From Candidatus Babeliales bacterium (lineage in GTDB: Bacteria > Babelota > Babeliae > Babelales > JANWKD01), in the NCBI GenBank assembly GCA_025451595.1, contig JANWKD010000065.1, positions 1-16,764 of the forward strand: a stretch of 16,764 bases of DNA, read 5' to 3'. The notes under the pieces are model-generated. The model was not told the DNA's origin and did no database searches. It saw only the letters and a list, made by a program, of their open reading frames with translations. The number at the start of each line of letters is the position of its first letter. Positions within the stretch are counted from its first letter, which is position 1. Below, piece after piece: positions 7,299-15,226 of the stretch. The translations under genes were made by a program, and so were the position numbers.

Positions 7299-7790
7299 TT
7301 AATATAATTTTGCGAGATATTCCCACTTAGCTATTAAAATAGACTTGCGCAGTTCATACTCTTTTGACAGTACCGTATCTTCTGCTTGTTTATATTTTTT
7401 TTGCAGCTCTCCAGACCCCTTTTTTTCCAAAATCTCCTTTATTGAAGGGCGACAGACATTTTGCAATTCAGCTGCAAACTCTTGAAATAACCGATTCTGC
7501 TCTGCATCATTTTCTAGACACGTTGCAGATAGGTGATCATTTACTTCTTTTTCAAAAGGAGCAATTAATTTATAACAATCTTTATGCGTGCCACCATCGC
7601 GCTTTTTTGGCCATAAAGATCCAGCATCAGCTTGCTTGCAAATACCACAGATTGATTTTTCAATTTTTTGCATTTCAATAGATTCAATAGGTTTTGGCTT
7701 AGGATAAACAACAAAACATTGATATTTCATGCAAAATAAACTTGCATTCATTACCAGATAAAGAATACCTACAAAGACAGCTAATTTCAT
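7299..7790 (-). CDS. Secreted protein with a CxxC/HxxC putative metal-binding motif
   Basis: I do not recognise this 163-residue protein. The N-terminus (MKLAVFVGILYLVMNASLF) is a signal peptide or anchor. Residues 48-72 hold CGIC, a basic Gly-containing loop and HKDC. That is C48, C51, H69 and C72, spaced like a small zinc finger or ribbon. The remainder (about 75-163) is charged and helical, likely a coiled bundle. The start at 7790 is preferred over the ORF's upstream start at 7868. AAAGGGAG lies 7 bases before this ATG, and the predicted promoter (7840-7868) overlaps the longer version, so residues before 7790 would not be on the mRNA. Zinc binding is inference; periplasmic zinc-ribbon-like motifs could instead form disulfides. 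Confidence 0.78.
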   Translation of the reverse strand: MKLAVFVGILYLVMNASLFCMKYQCFVVYPKPKPIESIEMQKIEKSICGICKQADAGSLWPKKRDGGTHKDCYKLIAPFEKEVNDHLSATCLENDAEQNRLFQEFAAELQNVCRPSIKEILEKKGSGELQKKYKQAEDTVLSKEYELRKSILIAKWEYLAKLY

Positions 7791-7839
7791 ACAGACACTC
7801 CCTTTAAGATTAATGAATAGATCTTGTATCTTATAAAAG

Positions 7840-7868
7840 AGTATTGTAACTGTGGCTTCTTTTGTCAA
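7840..7868 (-). promoter_or_regulatory. Sigma-70-type promoter of the CxxC/HxxC gene
   Basis: On the minus strand TTGACA (7868-7863, perfect -35) and AATACT (7845-7840, 4 of 6) are 17 bases apart. The start codon at 7790 follows by about 50 bases. Confidence 0.65.
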
Positions 7869-7922
7869 ATCTATTTTGAATATTTCAGCTCTTAATTGCT
7901 AGCTATTTTGATAATGCTTCTT

Positions 7923-7970
7923 TATAATAAGAAAAAGTAATTTTATTTTCTCATACAAAATAAAATTACT
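7923..7970 (+). promoter_or_regulatory. Perfect -10 box followed by a 14-bp perfect hairpin
   Basis: TATAAT (7923-7928) is an exact -10 match; no good -35 stands 16-18 bases upstream. Seven bases later AGTAATTTTATTTT (7936-7949) pairs perfectly with AAAATAAAATTACT (7957-7970) around a 7-base loop. Transcription from this -10 would begin right at the hairpin, so the mRNA of the gene at 8015 would carry it at its 5' end. On the minus strand the hairpin is followed by TTTTTCTT and could act as a terminator, although no minus-strand gene is expected there. Confidence 0.55.
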
Positions 7971-8014
7971 GCGATATAAAAAAATAATTATTCTCTTTTT
8001 GATTAGGAACAACA

Positions 8015-8305
8015 ATGAATAAATTAATCATCTCATGTATGCTTGTACTATTACTCGTCAATAACAAATCACAGTCAATGGAAAAAAAAGAAGATGAACC
8101 TTTACTTACCATGAATCCCGTTTCAATATCAATCAAACTTGAAATAGATGAAATCATGCAAAAAAGTGGTTCTCTCACTAAAGAAGATCTATTGAAAGTT
8201 GACCAATTGGAAAAAAGACTGGTAAGGAAAATTGTAGATAATAATAACAAACAAAGAAAGAATAGCTTTTTTTCACTTTTTTGTTGTTGTTGCAAAACAA
8301 AATAA
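8015..8305 (+). CDS. Small secreted protein ending in a four-cysteine cluster
   Basis: I do not recognise this 96-residue protein. It has a signal peptide (MNKLIISCMLVLLLVNNKSQS, likely cut before MEKKEDE), then an amphipathic, charged helical region at about 36-82 that could form a coiled coil. The C-terminal tail is aromatic and cysteine-rich: FFSLF followed by C90-C93 and then KTK. The codons for the cysteines are TGT TGT TGT TGC, a slippage-prone run. AGGAAC lies 4 bases before the ATG. The minus-strand ORF over the same interval starts from TTG without a ribosome-binding site and is taken as a shadow. A cysteine cluster beside aromatic and basic residues resembles eukaryotic S-acylation tails; that reading is speculative. 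Confidence 0.72.
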   Translation: MNKLIISCMLVLLLVNNKSQSMEKKEDEPLLTMNPVSISIKLEIDEIMQKSGSLTKEDLLKVDQLEKRLVRKIVDNNNKQRKNSFFSLFCCCCKTK

Positions 8306-8372
8306 TATTATAAATTAAAATAACTGGTACAATGCTTAACAATAATAAAACCTTAAACAAGACTACTGAGCT

Positions 8373-9140
8373 ATGATTAGATTTTCTAAAAACTTCTTTT
8401 TAATATTTTTATGCATTCTACCTCATATTTGTGTACCTGCCGAAACCGCAGAGGGTATATTTTCTATTAATGATTTTAATGACCTAGTTGCTTTTTTTAA
8501 AAAAAATAAAATCCAAGATCCTACATTACAAGAAATTTCATTTCTTTTAGCCGATAAAAAAGAAGAAGCAGCATATTATACTATGTTTGTAAATAATGGG
8601 CATGATATTATTAAAAATGTGACACTTGTTTTAGAAAAATATTTTGAAGCTAAAAACATACCAAAATTATTGCAAAGCGCTAACCCCATAGTTGTAGGTT
8701 ATGAAGCCTTTAATATTAGAAAAAAATTATGGACAAAATTGTTAAGACTTAGATGTTCACAAAAACATCGTCAACTATCTCAAGATGAAGCCATAGCACG
8801 CCAAGAGAGAAATGTTGCTCTATCAAATCAAGATCTAATAACGTATGTCAATACCAACTTTTATAATGATCCAAAAACACAATACAAAATTGATTTGCTC
8901 AAAAATAATTGGATAACAATATTTCACTATAAAAGCGATGTAAGGTGGAGAGGTCAAGATCGTGCAGGGCGTAATTTAGAAGAAAAAATAGCAAGAAAAA
9001 ATCCTGATTCAATTGAAAACATGATTCTCCAATATCAGAATGAACAAAATGCATTCATCGATAAAGTTGTCAAAGTTATTTTGCAAAAAAATGGCTATCA
9101 GATGGCAGCGCAAGAAAATGACCACGACAATGAACTATAA
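8373..9140 (+). CDS. Secreted alpha-helical protein of unknown function
   Basis: I do not recognise this 255-residue protein. The signal peptide is MIRFSKNFFLIFLCILPHICVPA, with likely cleavage before ETAEG. The mature chain is predicted largely helical from its composition (many Lys, Glu, Asn and Leu). A basic segment near 118-140 (IRKKLWTKLLRLRCSQKHR) and an Arg/Trp patch near 193-205 (SDVRWRGQDRAGR) stand out. The C-terminus is acidic and polar (NDHDNEL). No catalytic motif was found. It lies 67 bases after the four-cysteine gene with no terminator between, so readthrough cotranscription is possible. The ribosome-binding site is weak (CTGAG). Confidence 0.78.
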   Translation: MIRFSKNFFLIFLCILPHICVPAETAEGIFSINDFNDLVAFFKKNKIQDPTLQEISFLLADKKEEAAYYTMFVNNGHDIIKNVTLVLEKYFEAKNIPKLLQSANPIVVGYEAFNIRKKLWTKLLRLRCSQKHRQLSQDEAIARQERNVALSNQDLITYVNTNFYNDPKTQYKIDLLKNNWITIFHYKSDVRWRGQDRAGRNLEEKIARKNPDSIENMILQYQNEQNAFIDKVVKVILQKNGYQMAAQENDHDNEL

Positions 9141-9148
9141 AATCAATC

Positions 9149-9187
9149 ATCTTTCGATATGTTAGTACCCCAACCGTATCGAAAGAT
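9149..9187. terminator. Bidirectional hairpin between convergent genes
   Basis: ATCTTTCGATA (9149-9159) and TATCGAAAGAT (9177-9187) are perfect 11-bp arms with a 17-base loop, exactly between the stops at 9140 (+) and 9197 (-). T-runs are poor on both sides. Confidence 0.65.
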
Positions 9188-9196
9188 AATATTCGG

Positions 9197-12100
9197 CTAT
9201 TTTACCTGTCCTGCTGACGCTCTGTATATTAATCCATCAGGCCTAAAATTATCATCTGTATCTATTGATACGTTTAACTTTGCCTGCAACTCATATAATT
9301 GACTTTGTAGCAATGAACGGCCGACAGGAAATGATCCTTCAACTAATGGTTGATATAATACCCCATCATACAAATCAACATACCACCCAACTTGGAACGT
9401 AAGGAAATATGGTGCTGGTGAAATTACTTTGGTTGATGGATTACATGTTACATCATTGTTAATTGGTCCACATGCAGAATTGGTTTGCTTTTGTCCCATA
9501 TGATACACAAACCGTTTTGTATCTGACGTTGGATCTACAAAAACATAGGGAATAACATTGGCCTGCAACTGATCAATAATTGCCTGTTTATTGGTTGCAG
9601 GAATATTTTTTATATTAGAAATCTGAACGTTCATTAACGTACCAGCAAGATTTGGTACTAACTTTACGGTCTTTAAAGCTCCCGTCTTTTGATATATGTC
9701 TGTTTTTTGTTGTTCTGCGAAATTTGGAATAAAAGTCGCTTGGTTTATCTTCCATGTATTTCGTTTTAGATTATATAAGTTCAACTCTCCTGGTGCTAAT
9801 TGTTCCTTGGGTAATGGATTAATGATTGAGTAATCAAAATGATAATCCATTACGGTATTACCATCAGTTATACTAATCCAATTTCCCTTCGTTGTTTTAT
9901 CAGATTCTCGTTTTACGACAAAATTAACGGTTGATTTAACCGTCGTTACTGGATTATCACCACTGGTATCTGTGGCAAATATTTTATAACTACCTTGATA
10001 CGTAGTACCATCTCCAGTCAAAACGCATAACTGATTTTTATAAAATATCTGTTTAATGGCATTCGTTTGGTCAAGCACTAACATGACAGAATTATTATTA
10101 TCTTCCTCAAGGAAAGCGCCCGCATTTACCTCTTGACCCTTATTACGCGTTTGAAGATAGAGTAAGTTCGAATAGGTCAATGCCTTATTTGGTGTATATT
10201 TGCTATAAAATTTGAATGAATTATCGGCAAGTTGATACCATATTAAGTAATAAGGCTGCGCTAAAGGATTTCCGTTTGCATCACTCGTGACGTACCCTAG
10301 TTGCACCGTACTAAAGTCTTGGTCATTGCTCATGGTGTAATTCGTACCTTGCGCATTGTCATATTCTTTATAAGTCGCAGGTAATCCGTCTCCTATTTGT
10401 GAATAGGAATTATGCATCAATCCATTTCCTTTAAAAAGCATTTTTATAGCGCCTACCGTATCCTTTGAAATAAGCAACATATCTTTACCGTCGCTTGAAC
10501 TATATAATGGTGCAGTATGCAGACGAGGCGTACCATCAAGATTATAGGCGTACCCTGAACTGAAATCTATGTAATATTGCTTATCAGCCAAATTAATCTG
10601 TACAAAATAGGTGCGCAATTGAGTATTATAAAAGAATTTAAATTGTGTATTTTGCGTAGCAAACTTTTCCATAGCCTGAACCATGACACTATTACCTTGC
10701 GCATCTTTTAATGCAAATCCTGGTTGAGTAACTCCAATTGACAATGATTCTTTTCCATCTGCTTGCACTATCACGCCAGCATACGCACGGGTATTTTGCA
10801 ATATCCATCCGGTTAATTTCATAATAGCATTGCCATTTACATCATATACCATACCTTCTTGCGCATCAGTACCATTGCCAACATTATAGCTGACATACAC
10901 TTGTTCGGGATCATCCGGATATTGCGGTGGGGGTGTAACTTGATAATATTTATTATTAACATATTTCAAGTAGCGTGGTAGCATATTAGGATTTTCTGGA
11001 AGATATGATGCGGAATCAATTAACGATTTAATCGTAAGATTTAAGGGAGCATATGCAAGCGCTTCTTGCTCATTAGCTTGCTCAATCTGCTTTTCTTCGG
11101 CCAATACCGTATCGTAGCTTTGTTGTGTTAATTTACGAATAACATCTTGTAGGCGAATCGGAGCTGTTGGATTTATTTGTGTTTGTTTAATAATACCAAA
11201 CATTTTATCAATAAAATTAAGTGGATCTTTTATTTCTTGACCTTGCGAAACAGCAAAACTAAACTTCTGGAAATAGCCTTGATAACCCGAGCGCCCGTAT
11301 ACTGAACCTGTCACTAAACTCACAATCTGTTGAGTCGTATTGTCTAATCTTCCCGCAAAGGTTTTATTGCCGCTGCTGTCAGTATTAATGCATATAAAAT
11401 AATCGGTTACTTTACTCAGCACCGTAGAATTTTGCAACGGATTATCAAGTCCTGTGACATCTTGATATATAAATTGATGCGCTTGGTAATCTTGCATAGC
11501 AATATACAATTGAAAACTACCAAAAATAAGCGCATCACCGTACAAATTCGTTTCTAATTTAATTTGACTAGCTCGTTGCGCTTGTGCAATTTTTACTTTT
11601 AATTCTGGTAAAAAAGGCTTAATTGCTTGTACCTGTTTGGTTATAACATCAAGTCCGACTATTTGATTTACGATCGCACCAGGTTGAGTCGCATCTTGGC
11701 TGTCATATACGTTTCCATTTGCCAAACTAATTGCATACCGCTGAGGGCTACCCAAATCAAATTCAGTTGCTAAATCAGTAGTACCGTTAGCATCTCGAGC
11801 AAGAACTAAATATTCTCCGGGATAATTTGCTGAAACGTATACATAATTGCCGTTTAAAATATCCGCTTGACTTGACGCCATCAATATAATGTTATGCAAT
11901 AGGCCAGTAGTAAATTCAAATGGTCCCATTGCATTTTCCAATGCCCAACTATTTTTGGGATCTGCAAGGAAGCTTTTTTTCCAATTCGTATAGGAGTTTT
12001 CTATTGCATAAAATAAATCCGCTGTTTCATGTTGAATTACTGTTTTAATAATTGAATCACCCACTTTTAGATGCCCTAATGCCCACTGAGGATCGACTGG

Positions 12101-12454
12101 TAATGGACTATTCTTTGGGGGAATACGATTTGGGTTAATGTCAGGATCCATAAATAACGTTGCATAAGGCGAGGAGGATTGGTAAATAACCTTTTTACCA
12201 CCGGTAGAACCAGTTACCACCGTCTTTTGCCCATTGCCAAGATCCACCACATAAAATGATATATCTTTATATAATGGTTTCTGATATAAACGTAGTTGAT
12301 TATCATAAAAACGTGAGGTAACTAAACTCACCATAAATAAAATATTACTATTTGGCAGCATAGCAAGAACGGGTTGTTTCGTGTTGGTATCTATAGTAAT
12401 TGCTACTACATAATCATCGTAAGTGCCTCGCAAGCCTTTTGCAATTTTATACAC
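9197..12454 (-). CDS. C-terminal half of a split giant secreted repeat protein
   Basis: This 1085-residue frame is not a family I recognise. It is rich in Gln, Asn, Tyr and Thr and built from short beta-strand repeats. The core motif (V/I)SLxxGxVYD appears as MVSLVTSRFYD (41-51), YAISLANGNVYD (240-251), IVSLVTGSVYG (377-387), YYIDFSSGYAYN (627-638) and WYVDLYDGVLYQ (1024-1035). Each is usually preceded 15-30 residues earlier by a DY(V/F)(V/I)-type strand. A helical stretch lies at about 410-480. Propeller-like folding is possible but unproven. It lacks a signal peptide. The first GTG (12452-12454) is 21 bases from the nearest AAGGAG, too far for normal initiation. It is in the same frame as the 814-residue ORF upstream, with only one TAG between, so it is most likely the second half of that gene. 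Confidence 0.8.
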   Translation of the reverse strand: MYKIAKGLRGTYDDYVVAITIDTNTKQPVLAMLPNSNILFMVSLVTSRFYDNQLRLYQKPLYKDISFYVVDLGNGQKTVVTGSTGGKKVIYQSSSPYATLFMDPDINPNRIPPKNSPLPVDPQWALGHLKVGDSIIKTVIQHETADLFYAIENSYTNWKKSFLADPKNSWALENAMGPFEFTTGLLHNIILMASSQADILNGNYVYVSANYPGEYLVLARDANGTTDLATEFDLGSPQRYAISLANGNVYDSQDATQPGAIVNQIVGLDVITKQVQAIKPFLPELKVKIAQAQRASQIKLETNLYGDALIFGSFQLYIAMQDYQAHQFIYQDVTGLDNPLQNSTVLSKVTDYFICINTDSSGNKTFAGRLDNTTQQIVSLVTGSVYGRSGYQGYFQKFSFAVSQGQEIKDPLNFIDKMFGIIKQTQINPTAPIRLQDVIRKLTQQSYDTVLAEEKQIEQANEQEALAYAPLNLTIKSLIDSASYLPENPNMLPRYLKYVNNKYYQVTPPPQYPDDPEQVYVSYNVGNGTDAQEGMVYDVNGNAIMKLTGWILQNTRAYAGVIVQADGKESLSIGVTQPGFALKDAQGNSVMVQAMEKFATQNTQFKFFYNTQLRTYFVQINLADKQYYIDFSSGYAYNLDGTPRLHTAPLYSSSDGKDMLLISKDTVGAIKMLFKGNGLMHNSYSQIGDGLPATYKEYDNAQGTNYTMSNDQDFSTVQLGYVTSDANGNPLAQPYYLIWYQLADNSFKFYSKYTPNKALTYSNLLYLQTRNKGQEVNAGAFLEEDNNNSVMLVLDQTNAIKQIFYKNQLCVLTGDGTTYQGSYKIFATDTSGDNPVTTVKSTVNFVVKRESDKTTKGNWISITDGNTVMDYHFDYSIINPLPKEQLAPGELNLYNLKRNTWKINQATFIPNFAEQQKTDIYQKTGALKTVKLVPNLAGTLMNVQISNIKNIPATNKQAIIDQLQANVIPYVFVDPTSDTKRFVYHMGQKQTNSACGPINNDVTCNPSTKVISPAPYFLTFQVGWYVDLYDGVLYQPLVEGSFPVGRSLLQSQLYELQAKLNVSIDTDDNFRPDGLIYRASAGQVK
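11294..11737 (-). repeat. Protein-level repeat unit B in the giant protein
   Basis: Residues 240-387 run from YAISLANGNVYD through QVQAI, ALIFGSFQLYIAM and TDYFICINTD to IVSLVTGSVYG. The same order of elements recurs in unit A, which spans the internal stop. Alignment is by eye. Confidence 0.6.
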
Positions 12455-12694
12455 AGGAATATTATTATCAAAAAGCTCCTTGGTTATAGTTAATTTTTGC
12501 TATCCTACAAAGAACGGCCCATATTTTAACAGATCTTGGCAAGAGGTGATAATTGCTTGCACTTGCTCTACAAGTACGTTCAATTCAACGGGAATGGAGG
12601 ATAACAGCTGTTTTGCATTCGCAAGTCCTATCGAAGAATCTTGTGCTTTACCATCAATGTCATATACTTTTTGATCAAGTAGACTCACTACATA
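12302..12694 (-). repeat. Protein-level repeat unit A, interrupted by the in-frame TAG
   Basis: The unit runs from YVVSLLDQKVYD (residue 751 of the 814-residue ORF) through EQVQAI, PFFVG, the TAG, QKLTITKELF and DDYVVAITID to MVSLVTSRFYD in the 1085-residue ORF. It matches unit B element by element, so the stop lies inside a repeat rather than between two proteins. Confidence 0.6.
12476..12502 (-). other. In-frame TAG (12500-12502) followed by an AAGGAG sequence (12476-12481)
   Basis: Reading on the minus strand, GTA GGA TAG CAA AAA TTA continues open in the same frame for 1100 codons. AAGGAG occurs six codons after the stop, but the only nearby in-frame candidates are ATT at 15 bases and GTG at 21 bases downstream. 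The context UAG-CAA resembles the start of the plant-virus readthrough consensus UAG-CAR-YYA, but the next codon (AAA) does not fit. Confidence 0.85.
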
Positions 12695-14944
12695 CGCAAC
12701 TTTGGGATTGAGCGCATACAAAGGAAAATTAGACGGTGGCTGAGGAATAGGTATCTGTAATGGTACCACATTATATTCATTATCAAGCATTACGACATAG
12801 TCAACCAAATAACGTTGTGCTAATTGCATCTTATTACTATCCGTTTCGGTCGAAGCAATTTGTTCAAGAACTGCTTTAATACTTGGCGTATCCTGCGTGC
12901 GATATAAATACACACCATGAACTGGCGCTACGCGATTCTCTACCTCTCCTACTTTTTGGCCTCCTACTAATTTTTCGAGCTTATCGCCTATACCAACAGC
13001 GGGTTTGATCGTAAATACTCCAAATTTCTCTCCTGCGCGCAAGCCCATCGCCATATCTTGCAATACCGGAGATAACTGGTCGGGATTGTCTGCAGTAGGA
13101 TCTTTTGGCATTGATAATCGATGCGCAATAACTTCACTCCCGTCATAACCACCTGTTTTTTCTTCATAACTTTCATACAGTTTTCGCTCAGGACCCTTTG
13201 CGGCTTCACCCGCTAACTTATCAAGCGCATTTTGCAATCCTTTATCGCCAATCAAGGGCATCGTTGGATTATCAGTATGCAGCGGAGAGCCGTCTCCGAC
13301 AAAGATATAGCCTGTATTAAGGTGCAACATGATATTTGGAAACGTAGGATCGGTAATACTGGTAGAGGCCAAATCACCGTAGTCGGGTCTTGCTACATAA
13401 AAATGCGCCGTTTTTAAATATTCATCAGTAATTGCTTGATCTTTATCCTTTAATCCCACATAAATAAATTTGGACGCACTTGGTTGTGCCTCGTCAATAA
13501 ATTGTTCAGGAATTCGCATCCAAATACCACCAAATTGTTGTGCTGAACGCAATGTTTTAAGCATTTGCATATTTGCAAACGCATTGGTTATCGTTTCTAT
13601 AACCATATTGGGTATACTAAACACAAAACCGGCCAAAATATTATGTAAGATCGATTTACCAATTTCTATTGCATTTGTTTTTAATTTAAGGCCGACTGCT
13701 TCAAAAGGTCCTGCCTTCTCCATCCATTCTTTTTGTGCTTTTTCCAAATTTTCATCGGCTTTTCTTAACTCTTCATTGGCTTTAGCCCGTTCGCTTTTTG
13801 CGTTGGCAATTTCATCAGCATTGTCGGATTTGACTGCTGCTTCATAGTTTTCCTGAGCAATTTTCAGTTTGCCCTCTGCACCCAATTGCTCACGCGTGGT
13901 ACGAACATCTGCATTTAACGTATCATATTTTTCTTTTGCAGCATTATATTCATCTGCTTTCGTTGGATCATTTTGCAGTTGCTTCATCTCTTGCTCTGCT
14001 TTAGCACGCTCTTTGACCAAATCTCGTTCTCGTATTTGATCGCCTTTGCTCCCCGATTTTGCCAATTTTGCGCGATCATAGTTTTGTTTACTGCTTAGTC
14101 GTTCATTAAGCGCCCTTTCAAGATCAGCATCTTTGATTGCTTTATCAGCATCTTGAACCTCTTCTTGTGCACTGGCAGTATCTTTTGGTGTCGATTTGGG
14201 ATCTTGTTGTGCGTTGCTTAACTTTTTTTGTGCATCTACTTTGGCCTGCTGCGCTTTTGCAATAGTATCTTTTTGCACTGCATCTACGTTCGATCGCGCA
14301 GAATCATACGTCTGTTGCGCTTTTGTTAAAGCTTCCTTATTTTCTGCCAAAGACGGATCCGCATCAAAATTTTGTTGCGCAATTTTTAATTTATCGTTGG
14401 CAACTTTTAAATCATTAACGGCCTCATTGCGACCAGGAGTAACCTCAACCCCTTCTGGCACGTTCAAGAGATCATTTGGTACCGTTTCATACTTTACTAT
14501 TGATTCAACTTGCTGAGTGTCAAAGTTAAATTTTTCTAATGCATTTTTTGTTTCCGCGGGCAAACCACCTTTGGTTTTAGCAACCTGGTCTACTTGATCG
14601 AAGAAATTATTTTTAACTTGATTCAAACGAGATTCAACTTCTTGCGCATTACCAAGTTGACCCTCACTATGCAACGATTCAATAGCACTTTTTAATTCAT
14701 TTTCTAAATTTGAACGTAATTCAGGGCTCAGGCTCGTTTCTAGAATATTCTGTCCCAGCGTCTCTTCCACCGCAGTTTTCAATGCTATTTGATCCGTTAG
14801 TCCAATACCGGTTTCTTCACCAATCTGAGCAGCACGCTCCCCGATAGTTAACGCCTCTTCCATTGCATAACACATATCAGGAGAAAAGATTATAAGTACC
14901 AAAAATATAAAGGAAAAAAAATATTGAGAAAAAAAGTTAATCAT
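12500..14944 (-). CDS. N-terminal half of a split giant secreted repeat protein, coiled-coil region
   Basis: The 814-residue frame starts with a signal peptide (MINFFSQYFFSFIFLVLIIF..., likely cut in CYA/MEEA). Residues about 172-410 are a long charged coiled coil arranged as four apparent helical hairpins, whose turns fall at DADPSLAEN (195-203), QDPKSTPKD (247-255), NDPTKAD (325-331) and SDNAD (373-377). KLKIAQQNFDA (185-195) and KLKIAQENYEA (359-369) show internal duplication. A hydrophobic stretch at about 430-462 may touch or cross a membrane. The rest (465-814) is beta-rich: HLNTGYIFVGDGSPLHT (541-557) parallels FSSGYAYNLDGTPRLHT in the downstream ORF. AAAAAGGGG precedes the ATG. The frame ends at TAG 12500 in the middle of a repeat unit. 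Function unknown; a surface or secreted structural or adhesive role is a guess. Confidence 0.85.
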   Translation of the reverse strand: MINFFSQYFFSFIFLVLIIFSPDMCYAMEEALTIGERAAQIGEETGIGLTDQIALKTAVEETLGQNILETSLSPELRSNLENELKSAIESLHSEGQLGNAQEVESRLNQVKNNFFDQVDQVAKTKGGLPAETKNALEKFNFDTQQVESIVKYETVPNDLLNVPEGVEVTPGRNEAVNDLKVANDKLKIAQQNFDADPSLAENKEALTKAQQTYDSARSNVDAVQKDTIAKAQQAKVDAQKKLSNAQQDPKSTPKDTASAQEEVQDADKAIKDADLERALNERLSSKQNYDRAKLAKSGSKGDQIRERDLVKERAKAEQEMKQLQNDPTKADEYNAAKEKYDTLNADVRTTREQLGAEGKLKIAQENYEAAVKSDNADEIANAKSERAKANEELRKADENLEKAQKEWMEKAGPFEAVGLKLKTNAIEIGKSILHNILAGFVFSIPNMVIETITNAFANMQMLKTLRSAQQFGGIWMRIPEQFIDEAQPSASKFIYVGLKDKDQAITDEYLKTAHFYVARPDYGDLASTSITDPTFPNIMLHLNTGYIFVGDGSPLHTDNPTMPLIGDKGLQNALDKLAGEAAKGPERKLYESYEEKTGGYDGSEVIAHRLSMPKDPTADNPDQLSPVLQDMAMGLRAGEKFGVFTIKPAVGIGDKLEKLVGGQKVGEVENRVAPVHGVYLYRTQDTPSIKAVLEQIASTETDSNKMQLAQRYLVDYVVMLDNEYNVVPLQIPIPQPPSNFPLYALNPKVAYVVSLLDQKVYDIDGKAQDSSIGLANAKQLLSSIPVELNVLVEQVQAIITSCQDLLKYGPFFVG

Positions 14945-15136
14945 GCAAAACCCCTTTTTACTAAAGCTATTTTTATCACAATAAATCAGTTAAAAAGGTA
15001 TATGCAATATTTTATTCTACTTGGCTTGAAAACTTTGTTTTTTTTAAGTAAGAGATGAATGGTAAGTAGAACACGTCGAAACCGTCCGTAACTTTACGTA
15101 AGATTGGCTATTAAAGTTGACAAAGATGACAAATGA
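14945..15136. other. Intergenic leader region of the giant gene
   Basis: No gene is seen in this stretch. It should hold the promoter of the giant gene, but no convincing -35/-10 pair was found. Two overlapping palindromes, CGTAACTTTACG (15087-15098) and TTACGTAA (15094-15101), could be an operator; the evidence is weak. Confidence 0.4.
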
Positions 15137-15215
15137 CCTAAAAAATATAAGGCATGAAGAAAGTAAAATAACGGTAATAAGGATGCCTGAACGATACCGT
15201 TATGTCTTCATGCCT
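15137..15215 (-). terminator. Long two-part hairpin terminator of the thioredoxin-like gene
   Basis: On the minus strand the outer arms AGGCATGAAGA (15215-15205) and TCTTCATGCCT (15160-15150) form 11 bp. The inner arms ATAACGGTA (15203-15195) and TACCGTTAT (15176-15168) form 9 bp. TATATTTTTTAGG follows. It starts 12 bases after the stop at 15227. Confidence 0.88.
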
Positions 15216-15226
15216 CTGCCTATGAT

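Noticed and set aside
7966..8295. Minus-strand ORF opposite the small four-cysteine gene
   Set aside because: It starts from TTG with no ribosome-binding site, its poly-Gln start is the complement of the cysteine codon run, and the plus-strand frame has a good ribosome-binding site and signal peptide.
12500..12502. TAG reassigned to an amino acid in this genome
   Set aside because: ftsW, the thioredoxin-like gene and the giant gene itself all end at TAG, and ftsW ends there at the expected family length, so TAG acts as a normal stop.
12423..14516. Several plus-strand ORFs opposite the giant gene
   Set aside because: They are rich in Cys and Ser, lack ribosome-binding sites and mirror the Ala/Lys/Gln codons of the coiled coil, so they are shadows.
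15117..15122. Consensus -35 TTGACA on the plus strand
   Set aside because: No -10 lies at 16-18 bases, and no plus-strand gene follows.
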